From: JAEZAF01 sp964395665
GTDB taxonomy: Bacteria; Chloroflexota; Anaerolineae; Aggregatilineales; Phototrophicaceae
DNA: 19,982 nucleotides
NCBI GenBank assembly: GCA_964395665.1
Contig: CAYNDH010000073.1
Location: 1-19,982, forward strand
Direction: 5' to 3'
The notes under the pieces were generated by a model. It saw nothing but the letters and a program-made list of their open reading frames with translations, was not told where the DNA came from and made no database searches. The position numbers were made by a program, and so were the translations under genes. This document shows positions 1 to 5,997 of this stretch, piece by piece. Numbering within the stretch: position 1 is the first letter of the stretch; each line of letters starts with the position of its first letter.

Positions 1-402
1 TTCCCGATACGCTCGATTTGCCCATTCCCGATCCACCTTGTCCTTCATCGAGCCGTGTATCAGCACAATCTGAAAGGGCGATTCGGCATTGGCTTCGGCA
101 AACGCTTCAGCGGAGTCGAGGACCACCGCCCCTGTCAACCGTTGGATGGTCTCAGCAGAGACGATCTCTTCCAGTTCGATATTGGTATCCACCAGATAGG
201 CGACACGAAAATTCGACCAGTCGCGGCTGTTGATTTCCCGTGTATCAGCAGCGGCCTGTTCAGCCATTGCAGTAGCCGTCGCAGGGATTTCAGTCGGGGC
301 GATGACGGTTGGAACTCCCGGCCCCTGCGAGAAGACGACCGTTATACTGGCGGCAAAAATCAGTAAAAGACACAACGCAGCAAGGTATTTTCTATAGTGC
401 AT
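1..402 (-). CDS. Partial secreted or membrane-anchored protein of unknown function (5' end only)
   Basis: This open frame runs without a stop from an ATG at 402 to the left edge, giving 134 codons. The protein starts MHYRKYLAALCLLLIFAASI: two basic residues, then a hydrophobic stretch to about residue 24, which fits a signal peptide or N-terminal anchor. A Pro/Thr/Ala-rich linker follows (VPTVIAPTEIPATATA). After it comes a folded-looking segment with alternating strands and helices (RVAYLVDTN, FQIVLIHGSM). An AGGAG at 412-416 lies 9 nt from the ATG at 402 but only 3 nt from an in-frame ATG at 408, so 402 is preferred. I do not recognise the family. The Thr/Pro-rich linker after the signal is common in Chloroflexota exported proteins. 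The C-terminal part lies outside the window. Confidence 0.75.
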   Translation of the reverse strand, partial: MHYRKYLAALCLLLIFAASITVVFSQGPGVPTVIAPTEIPATATAMAEQAAADTREINSRDWSNFRVAYLVDTNIELEEIVSAETIQRLTGAVVLDSAEAFAEANAESPFQIVLIHGSMKDKVDREWANRAYRE

Positions 403-442
403 TCCCATGTTCTCCTTTGGTGGTATGGGGGCAGCGGGATTG

Positions 443-472
443 AGTATCGGCTGAAACGCTGGCTTTTTTCAA
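443..472 (-). promoter_or_regulatory. Candidate sigma70-type promoter for the partial secreted gene
   Basis: On the minus strand TTGAAA (472-467) is followed after 18 nt by GATACT (448-443), about 40 nt upstream of the start codon at 402. The match is moderate, and no other good pair was seen in this intergenic stretch. Confidence 0.35.
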
Positions 473-563
473 GGTGAACGTACATCAGAATAAATAAAAT
501 GTTATATCGCTGTCATGTGATGAAATCAGAATTAACAGTCCTATCCACTAAAATGCGTGACAG

Positions 564-597
564 TGTAGGGACGCAACGGCGCGTCCGCCGCGCTTTT
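564..597. repeat. Dispersed TGTAGGGACG hairpin repeat, copy 1
   Basis: The sequence begins TGTAGGGACGCAACGGC and can fold with stem GGACGC (569-574) against GCGTCC (581-586). It is followed by CCGCCGCGCTTTT. It aligns closely with the copy at 1997-2046, and the TGTAGGG start plus inverted GC-rich arms recurs at 19957. It sits between two divergent genes and may be a palindromic REP-like or MITE-like element. Confidence 0.6.
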
Positions 598-653
598 CCG
601 GCTCATGCCGCTACAAATGATTGACAACACACAAAGGCATTTCCCCATCCCCC

Positions 654-684
654 TTGACTCTGACGTTACGTGATACTTTATGAT
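654..684 (+). promoter_or_regulatory. MerR-type promoter and operator of the TipA-like regulator
   Basis: TTGACT (654-659) and TATGAT (679-684) are separated by 19 nt (660-678). Such an over-long spacer is typical of promoters activated by MerR-family proteins. Between the boxes lies ACGT-T-ACGT (663-671) within GACGTTACGTGA, which resembles operators known for TipA/Mta-type regulators. The likely reading is autoactivation of the downstream gene when ligand is bound. It also shows that an upstream ATG at 680 cannot be the start, because it lies inside the -10 box. Confidence 0.8.
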
Positions 685-712
685 GCTCCTGAAATCAGGA
701 GTGATCAAAGCC

Positions 713-1528
713 ATGTACACCGTCAAACAAATCTCCGATCTGGCGAATGTCAGCGTGCGGACGCTGCACTATTACGACGAAATCGGCCTGCTGCATCCCT
801 CGAAAGTCGGCACGAACGGCTACCGCTATTACGACGATGATTCACTGCTGCGGCTTCAGCAGATTTTGTTTTACCGCGAAATCGGTCTGGAGCTGCTGCA
901 GATCAGGGATATTCTCGACCGCCCGGATTTCGATCCGGTCACCGCGCTGCGCTCGCACCGGTCCGTCCTGAAGGACAAAATGGAGCGCCTGCAAAACCTG
1001 ATCGAAACCGTAGACCACACCATCATGCATCTGACAGGAGACACGGAAATGAGCAAAAAGAAACTGTTCGAAGCCTTCAGCGAAGAGAAGCAGCAGGAAT
1101 ACGAGCGCGAAGCCCGCCTGCAATACGGGCCGGAGCATGTCAACGAGTCCGTCCGCCGCTGGAACAGCTACAGCGACGATCAGCGTCAGGCCATCATGGA
1201 CGAAGGCGGCGAGATCTACACCGCCATCTCAGACGCCATGCAGTCCGGCACACCCACCGACAGCGCCGCCGTGCAGGAACTGGTCCACCGCTGGCATCAG
1301 CACATCCGTAATTTCTATGAGCCGACGCTGGAAGTGCTGGCCGGATTAGCCGAAGTCTACAAAACGCCGGACTTCCGCGAATTCTTCGACAAAATCCACC
1401 CGGAACTGGCAGGCTATCTGGCCGCCGCGATTGTGCAGTACGTCGATGTGCTCGAAACCGCCGAGCTTGAACGTCTGCTGGCCGAAGACGAAGCACGCAA
1501 GGCATCCGGCACCCGTCTGATGGGCTAG
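713..1528 (+). CDS. MerR-family transcriptional activator with TipAS effector domain
   Basis: This 271-residue protein opens MYTVKQISDLANVSVRTLHYY, the classic MerR winged helix-turn-helix (residues 1-70). A coiled dimerisation helix follows (about 75-112), then a TipAS-like domain (about 117-245) with the family signature of helices around QYGPEHVNESVRRW, HIRNFYEP and DFREFFDKIHPELAGYL. TipAS domains in related regulators (TipAL, Mta, SkgA) bind hydrophobic or thiopeptide-type compounds and switch on multidrug-response promoters; the ligand here is unknown. The ATG at 713 is chosen because AGGAG (697-701) precedes it and the in-frame ATG at 680 lies in the -10 box. The gene stands alone, so autoregulation is the only target visible. 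The last 26 bp of the gene, including the stop, are part of a 168-bp direct repeat. Confidence 0.9.
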   Translation: MYTVKQISDLANVSVRTLHYYDEIGLLHPSKVGTNGYRYYDDDSLLRLQQILFYREIGLELLQIRDILDRPDFDPVTALRSHRSVLKDKMERLQNLIETVDHTIMHLTGDTEMSKKKLFEAFSEEKQQEYEREARLQYGPEHVNESVRRWNSYSDDQRQAIMDEGGEIYTAISDAMQSGTPTDSAAVQELVHRWHQHIRNFYEPTLEVLAGLAEVYKTPDFREFFDKIHPELAGYLAAAIVQYVDVLETAELERLLAEDEARKASGTRLMG

Positions 1529-1670
1529 ATCATATCCGACTATGCGGAAAACCGGCCCTGAATCCCGTGGAAACATCGTCCACCGCCAAACATGCGCCTG
1601 CACATCATTGTCCTGCATCCCACACACGGCGCACAAATGCAGGGGCCGGATTCTTCCGGCCCATTAGACT
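1503..1670 (+). repeat. 168-bp direct repeat, copy A (includes the merR 3' end)
   Basis: Bases 1503-1670 are identical by eye to 1830-1997 (offset 327). The unit covers the last 26 bp of the merR-like gene with its stop codon, about 110 bp of non-coding DNA and a GC-rich hairpin. The right end of copy A meets a 100-N gap. Either a real tandem duplication broke the assembly, or the scaffolder duplicated a contig end. Confidence 0.9.
1643..1662 (+). terminator. Hairpin downstream of the TipA-like gene
   Basis: GGGCCGGA (1643-1650) pairs perfectly with TCCGGCCC (1655-1662) around a TTCT loop. The position, 115 bp after the stop, fits a terminator, but no long T-run follows (CATTAGACT). The same 20 bases occur at 1798-1817 and 1970-1989 inside the repeats, and after copB at 8207-8226. 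Confidence 0.5.
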
Positions 1671-1770
1671 NNNNNNNNNNNNNNNNNNNNNNNNNNNNNN
1701 NNNNNNNNNNNNNNNNNNNNNNNNNNNNNNNNNNNNNNNNNNNNNNNNNNNNNNNNNNNNNNNNNNNNNN
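1671..1770. other. Scaffold gap (100 N)
   Basis: There are exactly 100 unknown bases, the conventional size for a gap of unknown length. It is flanked on both sides by copies of the same repeat ending CCCATTAGACT. Confidence 0.98.
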
Positions 1771-1825
1771 CATCCCACACACGGCGCACAAATGCAGGGG
1801 CCGGATTCTTCCGGCCCATTAGACT
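1771..1825 (+). repeat. 168-bp direct repeat, partial copy B
   Basis: These 55 bases match 1616-1670, the right end of the repeat unit including the hairpin (1798-1817). The left part is lost in the gap. Four bases (ACAA) separate it from copy C, which implies a period of at least 172 bp if the array is real. Confidence 0.85.
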
Positions 1826-1829
1826 ACAA

Positions 1830-1997
1830 CATCCGGCACCCGTCTGATGGGCTAGATCATATCCGACTATGCGGAAAACCGGCCCTGAATCCCGTGGAAA
1901 CATCGTCCACCGCCAAACATGCGCCTGCACATCATTGTCCTGCATCCCACACACGGCGCACAAATGCAGGGGCCGGATTCTTCCGGCCCATTAGACT
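1830..1997 (+). repeat. 168-bp direct repeat, copy C
   Basis: This is an identical copy of 1503-1670. It contains an orphan fragment of the merR-like 3' end (codons for SGTRLMG and the stop) without the rest of the gene, and a further copy of the hairpin at 1970-1989. It runs directly into the TGTAGGG element at 1997. Confidence 0.9.
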
Positions 1998-2046
1998 GTA
2001 GGGACGTGCAACGGCACGTCCGCCGCACCGGTATGCGCCGCGCTTT
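1997..2046. repeat. Dispersed TGTAGGGACG hairpin repeat, copy 2
   Basis: The sequence starts TGTAGGGACGTGCAACGGC and folds with GGACGTGC (2002-2009) against GCACGTCC (2014-2021). It then carries CCGCCGC and, at its end, CGCGCTTTTTT. It aligns with 564-597, with two or three extra bases in the stem and an insertion before the T-run. From 2047 to 2159 I see no gene or clear structure. Confidence 0.6.
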
Positions 2047-2159
2047 TTTGGTCCACTTCGTTTGAAAACTCGAACCGCGTACCCAGAACATATGTGCTAC
2101 ACTGTATAGCCTGTAAATTGGCTCTGCGGAGCGTCCCGACGTCCCTGTTTGCGACACTT

Positions 2160-2212
2160 TTGCAGCGCCTTGCAGCACCTTGCAGCGCCTTGCAGCGCAA
2201 TTGCGCTGCAAG
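2160..2212. repeat. Decamer tandem array ending in a 24-bp perfect palindrome
   Basis: Four 10-bp units (TTGCAGCGCC, TTGCAGCACC, TTGCAGCGCC, TTGCAGCGCA) occupy 2160-2199. The last unit forms the left half of a perfect 24-bp palindrome at 2189-2212 centred on AATT; the right half reads TTGCGCTGCAAG. The array lies in the non-coding space between merR and mtnA. It could be a protein-binding array, a transcript hairpin or a REP-like element; nothing in the sequence decides which. Confidence 0.8.
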
Positions 2213-2245
2213 ACTACAGTCCGAATCGCATTTTGAGGGGAAAAT

Positions 2246-2288
2246 TTGCAGCAGCGGCACTTTTTTTTTCGTGCCGCCGCCGCTGCAA
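2246..2288 (-). terminator. Probable terminator hairpin of mtnA
   Basis: An imperfect GC-rich inverted repeat pairs TTGCAGC..GCGGCAC (2246-2260) with GTGCCGC...GCTGCAA (2271-2288), with a nine-T loop plus C. On the minus strand it begins 10 nt after the mtnA stop and is followed by AAATTTT. The arms share TTGCAGC with the decamer array just to the left. Confidence 0.55.
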
Positions 2289-2298
2289 GAAGGGAACC

Positions 2299-3420
2299 CT
2301 ACGACCGCTTCTCTGGATACAGCGCCAGAATGCTCTCCGCATTCGCCGCGCAGATCCCGCGCTCGGTGATCAGCCCTGTGACCAGCCGCGCCGGCGTGAC
2401 ATCGAAGCCGTAATTGGCGACCGGACTATCAGTGGTCAGAATGCGGACTTCGGTCACGTCGCCATCAGCCGTCAGACCTTCGACCGTGTGGACTTCCTCA
2501 CCGCCGCGCTCTTCAATCGGGATCTGCTGTACGCCGTCGGTCATCGTCCAGTCGAAAGTCGAAGAGGGCAGCGCGGCATAGAACGGTATATCGTTGTCAT
2601 GGGCCGCCAGCGCCTTGAGATACGTCCCGACCTTGTTGGCGACATCACCCGTAAACGTCGTGCGGTCGCTGCCGACGATGCACAGATCGACCATCCCGTG
2701 CTGCATCAGGTGTCCGCCGACGTTATCCGCGATCACATGATGCGGGACACCATGCTGCGCCAGTTCCCATGCCGTCAGCCGTGCGCCCTGATTGCGTGGC
2801 CGCGTCTCGTCCACCCACACATGCACCGGGATTCCGCGATCATGCGCGGCGTAAATCGGGGCCGTGGCCGAGCCGTAATCGACAAACGCCAGCCAGCCAG
2901 CGTTGCAGTGCGTCAGGATATTGACCGGCTCACCGGGCTTTTTGCGCGATGCGATTTCTTCGATCAGTTCGACGCCGTGTTCACCGATCCGGCGGCAGCT
3001 TGCGGCGTCTTCATCGGCAATCGCCTGCGCCGTCGCTTCCACGGCCTGCACCGCCGCGTCGATATTTTCAGCGGCCCCGATCGCCGCAAGCTGACGATCC
3101 ACCGCCCACGCCAGATTGACCGCCGTCGGTCGCGCCGCCTTCAGCAGATCGCCATCGGCTGTCACCTGCTGTAGAAAGGCTTCACGCGAAGTTTTCGGCG
3201 CACGCAGGGCCGAGAGCATCATGCCGTAACCGGCGGTCGCGCCGATCAGTCCCGCCCCGCGCACGGTCATATCGCGGATCGCTTCGGCTGCGTCCGCCGC
3301 CGTGGTCAGATCGACGACCTCAAAGCGGAAGGGCAGTTTGCGCTGGTCAATAATCTGTACGATCTCTGGCTGTTCCGCGTGCCGCCAGATCGTCCGGTAA
3401 TGCTTTCCATTAATGTTCAT
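2299..3420 (-). CDS. mtnA: S-methyl-5-thioribose-1-phosphate isomerase
   Basis: This 373-residue cytoplasmic enzyme belongs to the eIF2B-like aldose-ketose isomerase family. It converts methylthioribose 1-phosphate to methylthioribulose 1-phosphate in the methionine salvage pathway. Visible signatures are the phosphate-binding TVRGAGLIGATAGYG segment, ILTHCNAGW with the proposed catalytic Cys172, and GSDRTTFTGDVANKVGTY with catalytic Asp252. The 80-residue Cys-Asp spacing matches that of the characterised Bacillus enzyme (Cys160/Asp240). An in-frame ATG at 3540 would add 40 residues, but that start lies within the terminator of the upstream gene, and the family domain begins at MNINGKHYRTIWR, so the ATG at 3420 is chosen. 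The ribosome-binding site there is weak. No other methionine-salvage gene lies nearby. Related ribose-1,5-bisphosphate isomerases cannot be fully excluded. Confidence 0.92.
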   Translation of the reverse strand: MNINGKHYRTIWRHAEQPEIVQIIDQRKLPFRFEVVDLTTAADAAEAIRDMTVRGAGLIGATAGYGMMLSALRAPKTSREAFLQQVTADGDLLKAARPTAVNLAWAVDRQLAAIGAAENIDAAVQAVEATAQAIADEDAASCRRIGEHGVELIEEIASRKKPGEPVNILTHCNAGWLAFVDYGSATAPIYAAHDRGIPVHVWVDETRPRNQGARLTAWELAQHGVPHHVIADNVGGHLMQHGMVDLCIVGSDRTTFTGDVANKVGTYLKALAAHDNDIPFYAALPSSTFDWTMTDGVQQIPIEERGGEEVHTVEGLTADGDVTEVRILTTDSPVANYGFDVTPARLVTGLITERGICAANAESILALYPEKRS

Positions 3421-3525
3421 AGTCACATGCTCTGTCTGTTGAAGATCACGAAAGCGTTTTATCAGACTGTTATACGCCACCTGTATTGGAAACACCATAG
3501 CAATAGCAAACACGGCGCTGGATAC

Positions 3526-3560
3526 AAAAATCCCCCGCACTGAATGTCAGCGCAGGGGAT
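3526..3560 (-). terminator. Intrinsic terminator of the small secreted-protein gene
   Basis: On the minus strand ATCCCCTGCGCTGA pairs with TCAGTGCGGGGGAT around a CAT loop (one G-T pair and no bulge) and is followed by TTTTTG. It lies 26 nt after the stop at 3586. It is a textbook rho-independent terminator and separates this gene from mtnA. Confidence 0.85.
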
Positions 3561-3585
3561 CGGGTCTGTGAAGGTTGCGTGTGTG

Positions 3586-4227
3586 TTATGAACCGTTAGA
3601 GGCGAACAGGACTTCGATGTTATCGATGAATGCTTTGCTGCCCTTGGTGCTCTTGTTAGCGATGACGACCTTCACCTTGGTGACAACTTCGTTCTTCGGG
3701 ATTATGACCGCCGTGCCCTTGACCGACTGCCATGAGTTGAACTCGCCGATCATCGTTGTACCGCTGAAGTCAGCGAATGCTTTGACCTTCGTGCCATCGT
3801 CCAGCTTGGCAATCGCCTTGGCCTTGAGGATGGTCTTATCTGACAGGGAATTGACCATGTAGCCCATCTGAAGCGTCACATCGGCGTCATCGACAAAGGC
3901 GTTGAGGACTTCGAGATCTTCACCCTTGAGGACCTGCTTCAGTTTGCTGGCTTCGGCCTCTGTCCCCTTGAAGCGGAAGGAGCAGCTGCCACTGTAGGCC
4001 TGAACGTGCTTTGCGGAGCAGTCGATCTTGTCGCCGGTTTTGTTCTTCAGTGTCCACCATGGATCAAGGAAGACGAAGCCGTGTTCGTTCTCTGTGTCGA
4101 ATGCGCTGTTGTGGCCGCTTCCGGTCAGCAGGTTGAACTGGTCGCCAGCCATGCTGGTCGATGCGATCAGCGTCAGCAGCAGGGTCAGCAGGGCAAGGGT
4201 GATGGTGGCGCGTGTTCTGAGGTTCAT
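3586..4227 (-). CDS. Small secreted protein, probable beta-sandwich, function unknown
   Basis: This is a 213-residue protein with a clear signal peptide: MNLRTR, a hydrophobic core TITLALLTLLLTLIAST, and a likely cleavage near SMA|GD (about residue 28). The mature part of about 185 residues looks all-beta, with alternating hydrophobic strands and a closing segment KVKVVIANKSTKGSKAFIDN-IEVLF that resembles the last strands of carbohydrate-binding jelly-roll modules. Two cysteines in DCSAKHVQAYSGSCSF (about residues 69-81) could form a disulphide. AAGGA lies 8 nt before the ATG. It is flanked by its own terminator and is not in an operon. The resemblance to a carbohydrate-binding fold is my inference; no family is recognised. 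Confidence 0.8.
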   Translation of the reverse strand: MNLRTRATITLALLTLLLTLIASTSMAGDQFNLLTGSGHNSAFDTENEHGFVFLDPWWTLKNKTGDKIDCSAKHVQAYSGSCSFRFKGTEAEASKLKQVLKGEDLEVLNAFVDDADVTLQMGYMVNSLSDKTILKAKAIAKLDDGTKVKAFADFSGTTMIGEFNSWQSVKGTAVIIPKNEVVTKVKVVIANKSTKGSKAFIDNIEVLFASNGS

Positions 4228-4338
4228 TTGACAGTTCCTTTATGTTAGTGAGGGTTACGTATGATTGAATTGATGATGACCTCACTATACGTGCCTGTCG
4301 TCAATAAAACGTCAATTTATCGCCACCGGCAGAAGATG

Positions 4339-4362
4339 TAAAAATTCCCAGACAATCATGGG
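4339..4362 (-). terminator. Weak terminator-like hairpin after the permease gene
   Basis: On the minus strand CCCA and TGGG form a short 4-bp stem around an 8-nt loop, followed after GAA by TTTTT. The position, 26 nt after the permease stop, is right, but the stem is weak. Confidence 0.3.
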
Positions 4363-4387
4363 TTTTCAAATGCGCTTTCGGGATCTG

Positions 4388-5695
4388 TTATGCCGGACGA
4401 CGCCCGAAACGATGCGCACTTTCCTGCCAGGCCAGCCCGACCGCGATCAATATCAGGCCGATGATCCAGATCTGCACATCCACCCAGAAGGCGAGAAACA
4501 GGCACGCGGCCAGCCCCATCCATGCGATCGCCTTCGGGAACAGCCGTTCGTCGTCGCTCAATCGCAGCGCCGCCAGATTGGTGATCGCGTAGTAGATCAG
4601 CACGGTAAACGCGCTGAAAGACCACGTCGTGCGGACATTGCCGATCAGCACCAGCCCCGCGATCACAGCGCCCATCATAACGACTGCTGCCGTCGGCGTG
4701 GTCCCGCTGGCGTTCAGCCGACCGAACAGCGCTGGCATATCACCGCGCCGTCCCATTGCCAGCAGCATCCGGGACAGCCCCAGTATGAGGTTCAACAGTA
4801 CGCCGAGCATGGCTGTCACCGCGCCGATAGCGATCATTTGCGGGACAACGGGCATCCCAAAGGTGCTGGCCGCTGCTTCAAGTGGTGCGGCCTCGGCTTC
4901 TGCCACGCCGGACAGCATCGCCGCGCCGACGCTCCCGACACCGACCACCGCGACCGCCATATACAGCACCATCGTCACCACCAGCGTGATGATCATCGCA
5001 CGCGGGATTGTCTTTTTCGGTTCATGCACTTCTTCGCCCATCGTCGCGATGCGTCCATAACCGGTATAGGCGACAAACATCAGGGCCGCTGCCTGAAGCA
5101 GCCCCTGAAGCGCACTGCCCCCGTCTGGTGCTGTGAAGAACGGCGTGAAGTTTTCCGCACGGATCGACGGGATGCCGGTCACGATGAATACCGCCAGCGC
5201 GAACAGCGTCAGCGAGACGATCAGGGTATTGGCGGTGTTCGAACGTCGGATACCGGTCAGCACAATGACGGTGAAAGCGATCACAGCGGTCAGTGCCAGC
5301 GGGACAATCAGCCCAGGTTGATCGATGTTCAGCGCGTCGAGCAGATAACCGGCAAAACCAAGCGCGGCTGTCGCTGCGGATGCGCTCTTCGCCAGCAGGA
5401 ACATCCAGCCCGCCGTGAATCCCAGCCGCCGGTTGAGATAGCGATAGCCATATTCGTATGTCCCACCGCTGACGGGATGATTAGCCGCAAGCTGCGCACT
5501 GTTTAACCCATTGCAGACAGCAACACCGGCGGCAATCGCGATGGCAACGATCACCGCCGCGCCTGCTGCCCCCGCGCCAATGCCCACGCTGACGAAAATC
5601 CCCGTGCCGATGATCGAGCCAAGCCCCATCATCACCGCGCCGAAAATGCCCAGTTCCCGCCGAAGTTGATGAGAATCCTGCCCCTGCTGTGTCAT
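4388..5695 (-). CDS. APC-superfamily amino acid permease
   Basis: This 435-residue integral membrane protein has about 12 hydrophobic segments. Near the N-terminus is the hallmark TM1 motif GSIIGTGIFVSVG (about residues 26-38), which binds substrate backbone in APC transporters. VSGGTYEYGYRYLNRRLGF follows TM2, and FVAYTGYGRIATMGEE-VHEPKKTIPRA is the conserved TM6-loop region. The family takes up amino acids or amines by proton or sodium symport, or by exchange; substrate cannot be read from sequence. AAGGG lies 5 nt before the ATG. The gene appears monocistronic, since the next gene in the same direction begins 161 bp downstream. The C-terminus (SAHRFGRRPA) is short and basic, with no regulatory domain. 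Confidence 0.9.
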   Translation of the reverse strand: MTQQGQDSHQLRRELGIFGAVMMGLGSIIGTGIFVSVGIGAGAAGAAVIVAIAIAAGVAVCNGLNSAQLAANHPVSGGTYEYGYRYLNRRLGFTAGWMFLLAKSASAATAALGFAGYLLDALNIDQPGLIVPLALTAVIAFTVIVLTGIRRSNTANTLIVSLTLFALAVFIVTGIPSIRAENFTPFFTAPDGGSALQGLLQAAALMFVAYTGYGRIATMGEEVHEPKKTIPRAMIITLVVTMVLYMAVAVVGVGSVGAAMLSGVAEAEAAPLEAAASTFGMPVVPQMIAIGAVTAMLGVLLNLILGLSRMLLAMGRRGDMPALFGRLNASGTTPTAAVVMMGAVIAGLVLIGNVRTTWSFSAFTVLIYYAITNLAALRLSDDERLFPKAIAWMGLAACLFLAFWVDVQIWIIGLILIAVGLAWQESAHRFGRRPA

Positions 5696-5997
5696 ATTTA
5701 CCCTTTCATGGCTAAGATCGCCAAAGGAAGTTACCCTAAGAGAGCGGCATATAACAGGGAAGTCTGATTAAATTTTGACGAAATTCCGGGACAGAAGGAT
5801 AGGGCGTCTTTTCCATTTTCATCTTTCATCGTGTTTTTGTCTGATCATGTCAATCATGCCAATCATGCCAATCGCGCTGATCACCTCATCATGCCTGTCT
5901 CATTTTTATTGGTGCAAACTGTGACAGATAACCAACCGCAGGGCGCATAACGTTCTACAGACATTGGGTGTCCGAAAAACAGCGAAAGGATGCACTC
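5696..5997. other. Divergent intergenic region between permease and copB
   Basis: This 302-bp spacer holds the start regions of two divergent genes. TTGACG (5775-5780), 17 nt, GATAGG (5798-5803) is the best plus-strand promoter-like pair but is weak. A 9-bp tandem repeat CAATCATGC lies at 5851-5868, followed by the degenerate unit CAATCGCGC (5869-5877). An imperfect inverted repeat, CTGTCTCA (5895-5902) against TGTGACAG (5920-5927), is present. No copy of the csoR operator palindrome is seen here, and no convincing gene. Confidence 0.5.

Noticed and set aside
1567..2001. Open frame spanning the first gap
   Set aside because: It is created by reading through 100 Ns and the repeated non-coding unit; it has no start context and no family resemblance.
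2160..2212. CRISPR-like or iteron reading of the decamer repeats
   Set aside because: The units are 10 bp, directly abutting and without spacers, so this is not CRISPR; no replication initiator gene or AT-rich melting region is near, so an origin is not supported.
2149..3174. Plus-strand open frame of 341 codons across the repeat array and mtnA
   Set aside because: It starts in the decamer repeat and runs antisense to mtnA, whose catalytic motifs are intact on the other strand.
4284..4315. Promoter-like TTGACG repeats and TATAGT upstream of the small secreted protein gene (minus strand)
   Set aside because: TTGACG at 4304-4299 lies only 9 nt and TTGACG at 4315-4310 lies 20 nt from TATAGT (4289-4284); neither spacing fits a standard promoter, so it is not called as a feature.
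4358..5506. Long plus-strand open frame (382 codons) opposite the permease
   Set aside because: Its composition (His, Arg, Gln, Asp-rich) is that of an antisense frame, and the minus-strand permease has clear APC motifs and a ribosome-binding site.
5847..5924. Possible 25-codon leader peptide (MSIMPIMPIALITSS...) upstream of copB
   Set aside because: It has no ribosome-binding site and consists mostly of the short tandem repeat; chance is the simpler explanation.
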